DNA of 64,000 nt from Symbiodinium natans (GCA_905221605.1 CAJNDS010001446.1:1235815-1299814), one strand, 5' to 3'. Positions 1 through 10,585 are shown, counted from the stretch's first letter. Made by a program: numbers and translations. The notes: generated by a model from the letters alone, not told the origin.

Positions 1-60
1 CTGCGGAGAGGCCGGGGCGTGGAACACCGAGCGAAAGCACCTTGAGCCGGAGGGGCTAGA

Positions 61-91
61 GGTTTAGGGTTGAGGGTTTAGGGTGCAGGGT

Positions 92-123
<32 letters not shown>

Positions 124-150
124 GGGTTAGGGTTTAGGGTTTAGGGCTTA
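61..150 (+). repeat. interstitial telomere-like array, TTTAGGG strand
   Basis: Mixed TTTAGGG and TTGAGGG heptamers. The TTGAGGG variants form their own short run, so the array has been expanded after mutation rather than being freshly added. Confidence 0.9.
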
Positions 151-290
151 GTCTTGTACTGTGTGGGCATTCCCAAACTAGGGGTGCCTCGAGTGATGAT
201 CTGTTGGTTTGCGATTGCCCCTTGGCACTGCCAATACTACAGTCTCGGCAACAACTACACGCGGTAGACAGCTGTTGATGCTGTGCTTTC

Positions 291-349
291 CTAAACCCTA
301 CATCCTAAACCCTACATCCTAAACCCTAAACCCTAAACCCTAAACCCTG
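291..349 (-). repeat. interstitial telomere-like array, CCCTAAA strand
   Basis: CCCTAAA heptamers with CCCTACATCCTAAA variants. It has the opposite orientation to the array at 61-150. Confidence 0.9.
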
Positions 350-620
350 AGCTCTGAACCCGAAGGATGAATCAGCAGCAGTGCCAAGTCTGATATCCAG
401 ATGCTGGCACTCATGCTACTTCTTCATTCACTACTGAGGGGGAATGACCACGAACGGTACGGCCAGATGTGTAGATGTGTGGTCAAGGTTCAGGCGCCTG
501 TGCCCACTGAGCAGCAAGTCGTAGTAGTCCACTGGCTACTGCTATCATATCGGCTGCTCCCCGCAGAGATACACTCATGCTAATAGAAGCCATCAGTCTA
601 ACATCATCTCCAGATGCGCG

Positions 621-665
621 GTTTAGGGTTTAGGGTTTAGGGTTTAGGGTCTAGGGGGTTTAGGG
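621..665 (+). repeat. interstitial telomere-like array, TTTAGGG strand
   Basis: About six TTTAGGG units ending in a degenerate CTAGGGGG unit. Confidence 0.9.
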
Positions 666-2108
666 CATTTCAATCACCTGCGACTTTGTTAAGATCTTTG
701 TCGAGTCGCTTGTGGCTTCTTGCTTCTTTCCCACGCTTTGCCCTAGATTTCACGAACTTCACAGCAAACTGTGGAAAGCATCGCCCACCCTTCGGTTCGG
801 GATGGGTTTCGCCACATTTTGCAAATCCAACTGACCATGGTATGAAACAAGAGAATAAGAACTGAAACACGACTGATGCAGAAGAGGCTGGGAACTGCAG
901 ACAGAAGTTATGAATAACAAACAACCATCATGAAACTAAGCCCTAAACTGCTCAGTAAGTTTCGCTAAACTTTCGAAACTCTGAACCCTGCACGGATCTG
1001 AGGCCCACTACGGAGTTACCGGAATTGGCCTCGGAGGCAGCGGCCGCGGCCTGAGACAGCACGAAGGGCTGGGTTGAGGGGTTCGGGGTTTAGTGGTGAG
1101 GCTGAGGGGTTTAGGTGTTCGGGATGTAAGGTTTTAGGGTTGCGTGGTTCAGGAGTTGACGGGATTCGGGGTCTCGGCAGGGCGCGCATGTGCGGGGATG
1201 CGCGGGGATGGACTAGGTTGAGGCGGTGGGTCCGGTTTAGGGCCCAGGCTTAGGGTTCGGGTGGCTCAAGGGTCAGGTCAACCACGGGCACGTGTTCAAC
1301 CGCGCTTAACCACCGACTCTTACGGTCAACCCAGCGGACCGCAGACCGGGAAGGGTTAAGGATTTAGGGTTAGGTTTCAGGGTTTAGGGCTCCCGACCCC
1401 CCAGCGAAATCAAGCCCATGTACCGGGAACTCAAAAACCCAAATCCCCAAACTCCAAACCCACAACCGCAAAAAACCCACAAAGCCCTTCGCAAAACCCC
1501 GACACCTTAAAATCCCTGAGCCTGAGCTAACCCTCAACACCCAAACACCCCCTGAAACCCGGCCGCTGCAGGTTCACTTCTGTTTTTTGGAGCTTGCTTT
1601 AGATTGCGAGCTCCTCTATGCTGGCTCTTTTCGGTGGAGGTGTTAGCAACTGCTCCCTCCTTGAGGTGATGCAGAGTGCATAAGAGGTACTCTTTGCACC
1701 TTTGGCCTTGAGTTGTCTGGCTCCCGGAGCTCACACTGTAAGGCTACTCAGCTCCAGCAAATGGTTCAGTTGCAAGTTTTTTTATTCGGGTTTGTTGTGA
1801 AGATATCTTATTTGGCAACTACGAGCAAAATCGGATTTTCTTCGGGGATCATCCGATAAAACTCGAACGATACAGAGAGGACTTGCATGGCCTCTGCGCA
1901 AGGATGACACGCACAAATCGAGAAGTGTACCAAGTTTTTTTTAGATCTCTTGATGAGATTCTTGAACGGGAACCTACTATCAGCCTAAAAGCCCAAACAG
2001 ACCCTACATCCCCCCCCCACCCCCACAACATGCAACCCTAAACAACCAACAAACCACAGAAAACCAAAACCCCCGGAAAAGCCCCTAGGAAGCACCAAGC
2101 CCTCCAAG

Positions 2109-2197
2109 CCTAAACCCTAACCCTAAACCCCTAACCCTAAACCCTAAACCCTAAACCCTAAACCCTAACCCTAAACCCTAAACCCTATACCCTAAAC
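2109..2197 (-). repeat. interstitial telomere-like array, CCCTAAA strand
   Basis: CCCTAAA and shorter CCCTAA units mixed, about 12 units. Confidence 0.9.
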
Positions 2198-2270
2198 GCC
2201 AGGATCCGGGCTGCACAGGGCAACCTCGGGCTGCAGTGGGCTTGGCGGCGGAGGCCTGGCACCTTGAACG

Positions 2271-2320
2271 TTTAGGGTTTAGGGTTTAGGGTTTAGGGTT
2301 TAGGGTTTAGGCTTTAGGGT
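2271..2320 (+). repeat. interstitial telomere-like array, TTTAGGG strand
   Basis: Perfect TTTAGGG units followed by degenerate copies to about 2370. It faces the array at 2109-2197 across about 70 bp, giving a head-to-head arrangement. Confidence 0.9.
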
Positions 2321-3574
2321 GCAGGATGTAGGGTTAGGGAGGGCTGAGGGTTTAGGGTTTCAGGTTTATTGAGGGTTAAGGCTTAGGGCATTAGAACTCC
2401 CCAACCCTGTGAACCCTAGGGATGCTAGAAAAGCTAAGAAGTCGGAAACCTGGGCCATACAGAATGACATGGATCGTTTGGACGTTTAGGGTTTTGGGGT
2501 TCCCCTTCCCCCCCCCCAGCCCCCTACCAAACCCCAAACCCCAAACCCCAAACCTCCCCTTGCGCCTGGCAGCGGTAGTGGCAGCAGTCGCCGCTGCCAA
2601 GCGCCTGGCGGCGGCGGCCTGTGTTGCTTGTGGGACCTGCGCATCGGACATGTCCAGGTGTGTGTGAGTCCTCAGCATGCATGCCGCCCACATCGCAGAC
2701 TTAGGCGGTTTACCCGCCAAGGCAACTTGCATGCTACACGCACCGTACATGCGCCCTATTTTCACGTTTGCTCTCATCGGCATGGGGCAGCCTGAAAAGT
2801 CCACACAAAGTTCACATTCTGTTGGCACTTTGGGGGCGAAAGCTCACAGTGGCCTGTCGGTAGAGGCCGTCGGAGCCCACATACTGCACTTCTGCATGCG
2901 CGCGAGGGTCGAAAGTGCTGACCTCCAGTAGGCACAAACGGAAAGAAACCTCCGCATCGACACTCAGGACTCGTAAGCTGAGGTACGTTTGAGCTACTTG
3001 AGACAACTTTTCAACACACCTCTGTTCCTATCTGGCAGCACATGCCAGATAGGCTTGACTCGCATGAAACTTGTGAAATCGGCTGAAGCCTTACCGACTA
3101 CGCGATGCTGATACCTGGACAACAGTAGTCGCTTCAGTTGTCCTACCTGTCCCGAACCCAAACAACAGAGTCACCGTCGCCTTCATGCAGGAAGGAAGCC
3201 ATGCGGCGTGGCAAGTAGATTCATGTCTCAGGCCAAAGACGAACTGATCTGACTTACGGCTTACATGACGAGGCAGCTCACTGGTCAAATGCCTAGAGTC
3301 GAGGTTACGTGACATGTCGAAAGAGCTTTGAAGAAGGCTGTTCTGACAGGCCACATGGATTAGGTATGGTTTGAACCTCATGCATGCACAAAACGTTCTG
3401 CTGACTTTGTGCAGTAGGTGATCCCTCAGGCTACTCGCATGACGTCCACGCGTGCTGGGGCCTGCTGTGGTATTTGCAATCTACTTCAACTTTCCTGTGC
3501 CGTCACTATCCCGATGCATCCACCAACCTCATTTAGAGGCCCTGGCGCTGCCAGAAACATGCTCGTTTGAAAGA

Positions 3575-3640
3575 GCCTTTTTGAGGATCCCGGTCTCGCA
3601 CGTGGCGAAGACAGACGCGCGGAATGTCAAGGAACCCTCG
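3575..3640. repeat. dispersed repeat, copy 1
   Basis: Shares a core with 6663-6725: AGGATCCCGGT, then TCGCAC, TGGCGAA and ACAGAC in the same spacing. Both copies follow a GA-CCTTT run and end in a GGAACCC or GGACCC stretch. I see no coding reason for the match. Confidence 0.6.
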
Positions 3641-3851
3641 TGAGCATCGCATGTCCACCAAGAGTCGAGCCACTCTGGCCTCCTCCAAACGCAGTGAACT
3701 CCTCTGAGGGCAGCATGTTCTGGCACAAGCACGAACCCCGCGATTGCGCACCTCTTGCCATGCAAGAAAGCAGCCACCGCCCAGCGGCCCCAAAATTAAG
3801 GACCCATCCCAGGGCTGCACCGTCTTTCAAGAACTGGACGAAGGAGGTGTC

Positions 3852-5516
3852 TCAACCGCCGGATGCCCATCCACGCGATGCCTCCGAGTTCCAGGCCTCC
3901 TCAATCGCTGGCAAGAGTTGCTGTTTCATGAACCTGTCTGCAGAAATTTCCGCCTGTAGGGCATCTTGTGAGATCCAGCCTGCCGGTGCGTTCTGGCGCA
4001 AGAGTACGAGGCCCCTTGCCGGCGCCAGATGTTCAGAAAGATCCACGGCTACGAGTGCCGATAAAGCAGTTTGCAGGGTGCTTGCAGAAAGCCTCCCGGA
4101 ATGAACAGACAAAGCGGAGCCAGCAATGTACCGCACCATATTGTATAAAAAGCCATTGCCCTGCACGCAGATGCAAGCCAACTTGGTATCAGGGACCTTC
4201 TCGACATTAAGCCTTGTTATGGTTCGCGCGCATGCTGCTTGCATTGCATGGTGCACGCGCAAGGTTGAAGTTGATGATGTGCTGTAGTTCGCGTCTCTGC
4301 GACTCCGCTTCCAACTCTGAAGACCATGAGCCCACGATTGGAGCTGCAAACTTCGTTGAATTTTCTTCTTCAGCCCTTCCAACTTCTTCAATTCTGTAAA
4401 GTTGGCGAAGCAAAGATCACCAACGAAATCCTGCAAGATCTCTTGAAGACCGTTGATATTGCCCTGAAGCAAGTCCAGCGGGAAAAAATACCCGTACTCT
4501 CTGCTGATATCCTGGGTGTGATGGATCTCCTCCCCGCGTGGCTTCAGAACCGCCCGATGCACTTGTATGTTCGACGGAAGCTCCTGCGACAGCGCACGGG
4601 CCGTCTCTTCAGGGCTGGGCAGCGTCTGTGTCAGCGGATTTATCAGAGGGGGCGTTGTCAGCAGGAAGCTGCGAGCACTGACCCCAGCATCCACGCGGCT
4701 CAGGCAGACCCAGTGACTGCGACTGGTTCGGGGATCCTGCCCAGAGACCCAGCCAAGCCTGTCGGCGCTTTGCATGACTTGACCAAGAACTGTCGGGCGC
4801 GCCTCTTCAGAACCTGTGCTCTGGGAGCCATAGTAGCCCGACCCATCGAAGCCGACTTCGAGCAGGAAACTTTGGGAGCGGAAGGGAGTTGGAGGACCTT
4901 CCACTCTCAGGGCTTTCGTCAAGTGCCCTGGATCAAGCAAGGAATCTGGCAGGGCGTCTTCACACACAAAATCCTGAACCACAGAACTCTGCAACAGCAG
5001 GCCATTTGACAAGTAGCGCCGGCCAAAGAAGGTGGGCTTCACCACGTAGCCGCTCTCTGCAAGCAGGCCATCCCAGCCCGAAGCCTTGCTGAGGTCCTCC
5101 GGAACCTGAGCCCCGACCACAACGAGGAAGCCACGATCTCCCGGGGCGAAGTCTCCCGCCCGCACCACGATGGAAAGCTGGCAGTCGGGAAAGTCTGGGA
5201 AGGTCGGGTCCGGGACTATGGCCAGCTCGAAGCGGCCGTTGCTCGTGGGGTGCGGCGTCACCTCGGAAATCCGAGTGGGATAGACCAGCGCCTCGGACTG
5301 CTCCCTTGGCCGCGTTTGCTGCGCGTGCTCGCGCTGCGCCCGCCGTTGAAGGAGAAGAGGCCTGCGGCACGGTCTCAGGATAGCAGCCGAAGCCCGCCAA
5401 GCGCCGGCAAAGGCGGCAAAGGCTGAAGCTGTGCTGGGACTCCGGTGCTGGCCCCTGCGGGGGCTCGTGGCCCTTGTCAACTTGAGGGAGGGCCTCACAA
5501 TGGGGACCACAAGCAT
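3852..5516 (-). CDS. tRNA pseudouridine synthase, TruA family
   Basis: Predicted to turn uridine into pseudouridine in the anticodon stem-loop of tRNA (positions 38-40 for bacterial TruA; the exact target here is unknown). From the ATG at 5516 the protein has 554 residues, and the frame stays open upstream to 5627 without another ATG. The TruA core starts near residue 215. SRVDAGVSA carries the catalytic Asp (about D276) of the family motif GRTDxGVHA. SREYGYFF (about 338-345) matches the conserved R-x-Y-x-Y strand, and GNGFLYNMVR (about 453-462) matches the C-terminal G-x-F-L-x-x-M-V-R motif. The first 215 residues are not typical of bacterial TruA; the start is basic and rich in Ser/Ala and could hold an organelle targeting peptide. 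No intron is needed to read the domain, unlike its spliced neighbours. The family call is firm, the N-terminal start less so. Confidence 0.85.
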   Translation of the reverse strand: MLVVPIVRPSLKLTRATSPRRGQHRSPSTASAFAAFAGAWRASAAILRPCRRPLLLQRRAQREHAQQTRPREQSEALVYPTRISEVTPHPTSNGRFELAIVPDPTFPDFPDCQLSIVVRAGDFAPGDRGFLVVVGAQVPEDLSKASGWDGLLAESGYVVKPTFFGRRYLSNGLLLQSSVVQDFVCEDALPDSLLDPGHLTKALRVEGPPTPFRSQSFLLEVGFDGSGYYGSQSTGSEEARPTVLGQVMQSADRLGWVSGQDPRTSRSHWVCLSRVDAGVSARSFLLTTPPLINPLTQTLPSPEETARALSQELPSNIQVHRAVLKPRGEEIHHTQDISREYGYFFPLDLLQGNINGLQEILQDFVGDLCFANFTELKKLEGLKKKIQRSLQLQSWAHGLQSWKRSRRDANYSTSSTSTLRVHHAMQAACARTITRLNVEKVPDTKLACICVQGNGFLYNMVRYIAGSALSVHSGRLSASTLQTALSALVAVDLSEHLAPARGLVLLRQNAPAGWISQDALQAEISADRFMKQQLLPAIEEAWNSEASRGWASGG

Positions 5517-6221
5517 GCCAGCCGACGGGAAACTTCTAACCTGTTTGCCTGTCGGGGTGGGTGCGTGGAAAGATACTGTGATTGGATGCGCCGTGCTCGT
5601 TCTCCAGTGTCTACTCCAGGTCAACACATCCTACTTCACTTCCCAAGCGCAGATCCTAGCAAAGAACTTCCCAGGACGTAGCAAGGCGGCAAGACTCATG
5701 TCGCGCCTTTTGCTCCCTTGTTGTATGTTTGCCTGCAAGCCTCAAGATGTGGAGGAGCACGCCAAAGCCCTACTTGCAAAACCCAAACCCTCAACTCCGA
5801 AACCCTAATCTCATTCGGCCGGGCACTGCCATCAAGTCTGCTACGCACGGTCTGCACATGACAACTGCTACTTTCGGTCAGGATTTCTCGGGGACTTAGC
5901 ATTTGTGGGCTGAGGCGTAGGGACTGATGGTTTCATCACAACTCACCACCATCAGCTGGAGCGCAAAATAGAACAAGAATATGGCGAAGAATGCGAATCA
6001 GAGTTCGTTACATTGACTTTCGCGCCGAGTCGAGGTCTGCATAGGGTTTATAGGGCTTACGAGTTTTGTAGGGTTTATAGGGTTTGTAGAGGTTTATAGG
6101 GTTTAGAGCATGCACAGAATGACTTCTTCAAGAACATCCTTTATCCTGCCCAAAGTTCGCGGTTCCGGACTACGGCGGCTCAAAAGAGAGGCCTCATCTT
6201 GCTTAGACAAAGGGCAACCTG

Positions 6222-6309
6222 AACCCCAAACCCCAAACCCCAAACCCCAAACCCTGATCCCTGAACCCTAAACCCTAAACCCTAAACCCTAAACCCTAAA
6301 CCCTAAACC
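6222..6309 (-). repeat. interstitial telomere-like array, CCCTAAA strand
   Basis: Starts as CCCCAAA units and turns into CCCTAAA units, about 12 in all. Two different heptamers each form a block. Confidence 0.9.
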
Positions 6310-6437
6310 TTCGGGCGTAAGCTTCCATCCTGAGACCACCGCGAGTACGAATTGAATCCGCCAGGAAGGCCGCGAGTCAGCGGTATCAGCGAGGATATTG
6401 AGATTGAGGAAGCAAGCGCATGTGTGTACACATATGA

Positions 6438-6530
6438 ATAATATATATATATATGTATCTATATATATGTATATATATGTATATATATGTATATACATAT
6501 ACATATATATATATATACTTATGATATACA
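6438..6530. repeat. AT-rich microsatellite (TATATATGTA type)
   Basis: Alternating TA with a GTA interruption about every 10 bp, nearly palindromic. The minus-strand frame through it reads as a Tyr/Ile-rich stretch and is not a gene. Confidence 0.9.
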
Positions 6531-6662
6531 GATACATGTGTAAGAGAAATCGTGTGTTTACCTGATGATGAGCGAAGACAGCGAAAGCACGAAAGCCACC
6601 GGGCGTGGATTTTTGAAAAATTTTACCACCGCGCTGGCAGCAAAAGCATGCTGTTGATGGAA

Positions 6663-6725
6663 GATCCTTTAAGGATCCCGGTGTCGCACATGGCGAAAAC
6701 AGACAAGGAAGGACCCTTTCAGGGT
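6663..6725. repeat. dispersed repeat, copy 2
   Basis: Second copy of the sequence at 3575-3640. This copy contains AAGGATCCCGGTGTCGCAC and continues into GGACCCTTTCAGGGTTCTCC, a short inverted repeat. Confidence 0.6.
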
Positions 6726-6804
6726 TCTCCTCTTGCCTGAACCTGTCAACAGCTCTTCGATTCCAACGCATGAAATCTGCAAGAGCCCCGTGGTGAAATG
6801 CCAC

Positions 6805-7005
6805 ATATGGGGGTGTACGATCATAAAGGGACACCTTATATAGACCCCCCCCAAATAGTAGGATCGCCTCAGAAGAAGGACCCAAAATAGGGTACCCCTA
6901 ATATCATAAACCCCATATTAGTACTCACAATCATCACATTAATACTAAGAATACTAACATTCATACTAATAATTAGGGCCCCCCTATTTTCGTAAACCCC
7001 ACTAT
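6805..7005. mobile_element. short TIR element (MITE-like), copy 1
   Basis: The left end ATATGGGGGTGTACGATCAT is an imperfect inverted match of the right end, which read from the other strand is ATAGTGGGGTTTACGAAAAT. The inside is AT-rich and non-coding and holds CAAATAGTAGGAT. Related ends and the same inner motif occur at 9887-9980, 13676-13790 and in a carbamate kinase intron near 16941-17036. Confidence 0.65.
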
Positions 7006-7009
7006 CAAC

Positions 7010-9798
7010 TCACACCTCCAAGAGGCCTGGCACGGATCTCTGCTGCGACGCCTCCACGCGGGCTTTGGCCCTGGCAGCAATGGCACCCACTTCCTGCAAG
7101 AGCTTCCTTGGTAGCCCCGTCGCCTAACATTACAATCAAGGTACCCTTTTTTTGGGGCTGTTGTTTACTTGCATAAGGGAGCCCGAAACCCAAAAAAAGG
7201 GGCAAAAGGGTAAAAAGCCACTCAGCTAGCAAGCTTCTGGCCGTCCAGCCAGTCGGCCAGCAGACCTCCACTGCCCAGGAGGAGGTGCTGAAGCCGCTGG
7301 TTGAACTTGTCCACCTCCTCATCGGCCCCGATCTTTGCCAGGATGGCCTCCTTGTCCTCCTCCCGGGAGGCGGAGCAGTTCCTTAGCTGTCCGGTACCTA
7401 GGAGGGGGGGGGGTCTAAAGGTCAACCTTTGGGGATGACAGGGGGATTCTCTGACCCCAAAGAGGGGTTAAAGGCTAGCTACTCTACAACTAAGCAAGCT
7501 TATCAGGGGATTCTCTGACCCCAAAAAAAGGGTTAGAGGTTAGCTCCTCTACAACTGAGGTTCTGCACCTGAATGGACCTCAGCCGGGAAGAGTTCTTCT
7601 CCAAGATCGAGGGCGAGTGGATCATCATGTGCTGCTCCAAGCGGCTCGCGTCGGCCTGCACCAGCTCGGCCACACACCTGCTTCATGGCTGGGAGGGTTT
7701 AGGATTTAGGGTTTAGGGTTTAGAGTTTAGGGTTTAGGGTTTCGGGTTTAGGGTGTGGGGTTTAGGGTTTAGGGTTTATTAAAAGATTTAGATTCCTATT
7801 CCTTATTATTGTGTTTTTAAGTACCCTTGAAAAGGTGGAAATGTTACCCCCACTATATGACACAAGACACCAGGCTCTCGAAAAGATCATGAAGTCGAAG
7901 TCGATGGCAACCACCTGCAGGAACTTCGGGTACTGACGATGCAGATAGGCCATCATGTCATCAAACTTGTTCAGCTCACACTGTACGGGCTGGTCGTTTA
8001 GATACTTCATTGTAGCGCAATCGCAGCTGGGCAAGACAGTTTGAGTCACCGTATCCAGGACGCCCATGGAGCTCCCGCAGATGCTGGCATGCTGGTTGAT
8101 ACAGAAGGCGCAGATCCAATACTGCGACTGCAGCGTGCCATTGGCATAGAGCTGCTCTTGGAGCCTTTCCCCTCCCCCGGGGGATCTCAGGTGCTCCGCG
8201 ACCCCATCCCATCGCTTTAAGCCCAGGGCATCGGCCAGGACCGCCGCAACCAGGTCGCAGAAGCGGTTGGACCAGTGGTGGGTCACCATCTTCGGGGTGA
8301 GGGCCTTCTGGGGCCCGAACTTCTCTGCGAAGGACCGGCCGAGGCTTCCGTCCCGGGAGTGTGGGATCACCACGTGCCGGACCACATCATTCGTGGTGGA
8401 CCTCTTGGGGTCAAAGTGCGGCATGGCGTCGTCCGAGCCCAGCTGAAGAAAAAACCTCAGCAGCGTCTCCACGGAGATTCGCCTCATGGCCAGGTCCGCC
8501 ACTTTCTTCTGCCAATCTGAGGCGCGTACCTCCTTGCGAGATGTCGTGGCGTCGAAGCTCCAAGACTTCTGAGAGTAGTGTCTTAAGTCTCCACGAGTCA
8601 TGCTGGTGCCGCCAGTCTCAGCCGGCCTCTGCTGAAGCTTGGAGCGGCAGTTGCACCATTTGAAGTTCACACCAGACAGCACCACGAAAGAGAAGGTAAT
8701 GGCCGAGGAACCCACATTGGAGGCCACCACATAGATCATCCACAACGTCTTCGCCCGCGGCAAGATAAACCAATCAAGGCCATTCGTCAGGAAAGCGGCG
8801 ACCATGCCTATACAGCCAACCAGAAATCCAATCTGCGATTTGCGGATGACGAGCATGGCAAAGGTACTTTCCTTCTCCATTTCGACAGAGAGGGCGTTGC
8901 ACGTTGCAATCTCCACCTTGTGCGCTTGCAGTAGATCGTTGTAAGGCACCATATAAGCTCCACAATGTAGAATGGACAATGTGCAAACACCCATGGTTAA
9001 CACCATGGCAACAGTCAGTGATACGACCGGCGAAACAACGCTGAACAGCTGCATGGCAGCCATGAAGATCATGACCCTCGACAGCCACACAATCACGAAC
9101 GAGCATGGCAACTTCTCTCCGTACGCGGCCTGAAAAGCAACAAGCCGGTCCACTACTAACTGCAGAAACCACACATCTGTGATATAGTGCGTGGCCATAC
9201 CAAAGACAGTGAAGTAGACCTCTTCAGCGTCAGTTGGTCTGAAGCCCTCCTCCGTCCACTGTGGAACTTGGCAAGAGTCCACGATTGGGGTGACGATATT
9301 GAGAAGTTTACCGAACCACCCGAAAGTGATGCATCTGATCGACTGTCTCACATGAGCCGACGGCGGATGATCGCCCAAGTTCACAAAACTTGCTTGAAGG
9401 GCAAGGACCCACACAAAGACCAAGCGCAAGGTCACCTCCAGCCAGTGGTCCTCAAAGCCTTGGCCCGAGGGAGTCTTGTAGGTTCCCCGGGAGGCCTGAC
9501 ATGCCTCCTTCCCACCGAAGACGACCCATGGCAAGGCAGTAATCACACTTGTGCTGAGGAGAATCACCAGGGCAACCACAAGACGCGCAGACAGTGGGAG
9601 GGGAGCAGAGCTCCCTCGGAAGACAAAGGCCAGGATGAAGTAGATGAAGAGCGCCAGCGAGATGGCCCCGAAGTAGCGGTTGAGGAAGACCAGACACAGA
9701 GTCAAGGTTCCAAACAAGCCTGCCGCTATCCAACGTATGATGTTGCTGGCGCGGTGACTGATGCGGATGCCAAAACAATCCGAAAGGATGAAAGCCAT
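7010..9798 (-). CDS. multi-pass membrane protein with conserved cytosolic C-terminal domain (4 exons)
   Basis: Function unknown. Exons on the minus strand: 9798-7871, 7677-7569, 7386-7231 and 7123-7010. They join in frame to 768 residues. Exon 1 has eight or nine hydrophobic helices in residues 20-375 and then a soluble part. The C-terminal region carries HHWSNRFCDLV, YWICAFCINQH and FSRAWC, completed across the first intron as W-C-V-A-E-L, then L-R-N-C-S-A-S-R in exon 3 and FNQRLQHLL. This Trp/Cys/Gln-His pattern recurs in dinoflagellate membrane proteins and is loosely like TIR-type or HET-type cores, but I would not name a function. Splice sites: GTGTCT..GCAG, GTGCAG..ACAG, and a GC donor with TTAG for the last, which is the least certain; without exon 4 the gene ends at a TGA at 7222. 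Introns carry a TTTAGGG array and repeat-like sequence. The start ATG at 9798 has stops upstream. Confidence 0.75.
7124..7230 (-). other. proposed intron 3 of membrane-protein gene, inverted-repeat rich
   Basis: 107 bp with a GC donor and TTAG acceptor. It contains an imperfect palindrome: GGTACCCTTTTTTTGGGG against CCCAAAAAAAGGGGC plus AAAAGGGTA. Confidence 0.5.
7387..7568 (-). other. intron 2 of membrane-protein gene with internal duplication
   Basis: 182 bp, GT donor, AG acceptor. A block of about 55 bp starting GGGGATTCTCTGACCCCAAA occurs twice in tandem (about 7441-7504 and 7506-7560). The end with GGTACCTAGG plus the inside resembles the free-standing copy at 10286-10368, which suggests a mobile intron family. 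Confidence 0.6.
7678..7870 (-). other. intron 1 of membrane-protein gene, telomere-like array
   Basis: 193 bp. About 84 bp of it (7695-7778) is TTTAGGG repeat on the plus strand, so the transcript would carry CCCUAAA. Donor GTGTCT, acceptor GAAGCAG. Exon ends at both sides share GGTGT. Confidence 0.75.
7695..7778 (+). repeat. telomere-like array inside an intron
   Basis: About 12 TTTAGGG units with a few GTGGGG or TTCGGG variants, wholly within intron 1 of the membrane-protein gene. Confidence 0.9.
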
Positions 9799-9850
9799 GG
9801 GGCCACGTGATCGAGCTCTTAGAGTCTACTGTAGGTAAACTTGGGGGGGG

Positions 9851-9891
9851 TTTAGGGTTTAGGGTTTAGTGTTTTTGGGTTTAGGGTTTGG
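9851..9891 (+). repeat. interstitial telomere-like array
   Basis: Five or six TTTAGGG units, one broken by a T run, directly beside the TIR element at 9887. Confidence 0.85.
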
Positions 9892-9980
9892 GGCTTCCGA
9901 ACATACTTGGGTCCCTATTATAAGGGAATCCTACAGATTGGGGGTCTAGCTTAGGGGCCCCTTGTTTTCGTAAACCCCCA
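9887..9980. mobile_element. short TIR element (MITE-like), copy 2
   Basis: The left end TTTGGGGCTTCCGAACATAC matches, imperfectly, the reverse strand of the right end, TGGGGGTTTACGAAAACAAG. It has the same ends as copies at 6805 and 13676 with a much shorter inside. Confidence 0.55.
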
Positions 9981-10285
9981 CTTGCGCGAGATGCTCTATT
10001 CATTCGCCCCTTACCAAACACCTTCAAACAAGGCTGTCCACTTGAACCAAAGACACAGCTCCCAAACCTGTCGTACCGACTTTTGTCGGGGGGGAGGGTT
10101 TAGGGTTCAGGGCTTAGGGCTTAGAATCCGAATCTACAGTCCGGATCTCGAATCGGGTCGGTGTTTGCTCCGGCTTATCATCGGATCTCGGACGTTACGA
10201 TGTGGCGTCCGCGTCGAAGCCTCAACTGGAAACCAAAGCGACGCTCAGGGTTTTCAGGAAACTTTCCCTTTTCAGCGTAGTTGTC

Positions 10286-10368
10286 CAGTACCTAGGGGGA
10301 CTGAAGGTTAATCGTTGGGATAATAAGGTGATATTTTCCCATCCCAAAAAGGTTGAAGGCTACCTAGG
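10286..10368. mobile_element. introner-like element, free-standing copy
   Basis: Begins GTACCTAGGGGGACTGAAGG and ends AAGGCTACCTAGG, with TTGGGAT and ATCCCAA facing each other in the centre. Order and motifs match intron 2 of the membrane-protein gene (GTACCTAGG ... CCCCAAA ... AAAGGCTAGCTAC). No flanking exon was recognised. Confidence 0.45.
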
Positions 10369-10369
10369 G

Positions 10370-10417
10370 CTTAGGGTTTAGGGTTTAGGGTTTTGGGTTT
10401 AAGGTTTAGGGTTTCGG
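10370..10417 (+). repeat. interstitial telomere-like array
   Basis: Six TTTAGGG-type units with TTTTGGG and TTTCGGG variants. Confidence 0.85.
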
Positions 10418-10534
10418 GCTTTTCCGAAACAAGCCCCTTTCCCGGGAGTTTGCAGGGGTAAACTCAACTCAGAGCCGTCCTACGGCCAGTGCCGGAAGAG
10501 TTTGCATGATCCCACCCACCAGTTTGTCCGTTAA

Positions 10535-10585
10535 CCCCTAAACCCTAAACCCTAAACCCTAAACCCTAAACCCTAAACCCTAAAA
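10535..10585 (-). repeat. interstitial telomere-like array
   Basis: Seven almost perfect CCCTAAA units. Confidence 0.9.

Larger units (their letters stand above)
1..3851. other. gene-poor stretch with telomere-like repeats
   Basis: No convincing coding region was found on either strand. Open frames here are short and carry no motif I recognise. The stretch is dominated by separate arrays and single degenerate copies of TTTAGGG or CCCTAAA (also around 1075-1140, 1230-1260, 1360-1390 and 1510-1555), with homopurine/homopyrimidine runs near 2507-2550. The arrays alternate in direction, so this is not a simple chromosome end. Confidence 0.6.
5628..7009. other. intergenic stretch: simple repeats, TIR element, telomere-like array
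   Basis: No gene recognised. Degenerate TTATAGGG-like copies lie at 6040-6105, a CCCTAAA array at 6222-6309, an AT microsatellite at 6438-6530, a dispersed repeat copy at 6663-6725, and a short inverted-repeat element at 6805-7005 that runs up to the 3' end of the membrane-protein gene. Confidence 0.5.

Noticed and set aside
1-350. Chromosome end (true telomere)
   Set aside because: The arrays are short, mutated and in both directions, and ordinary genes and repeats continue on both sides.
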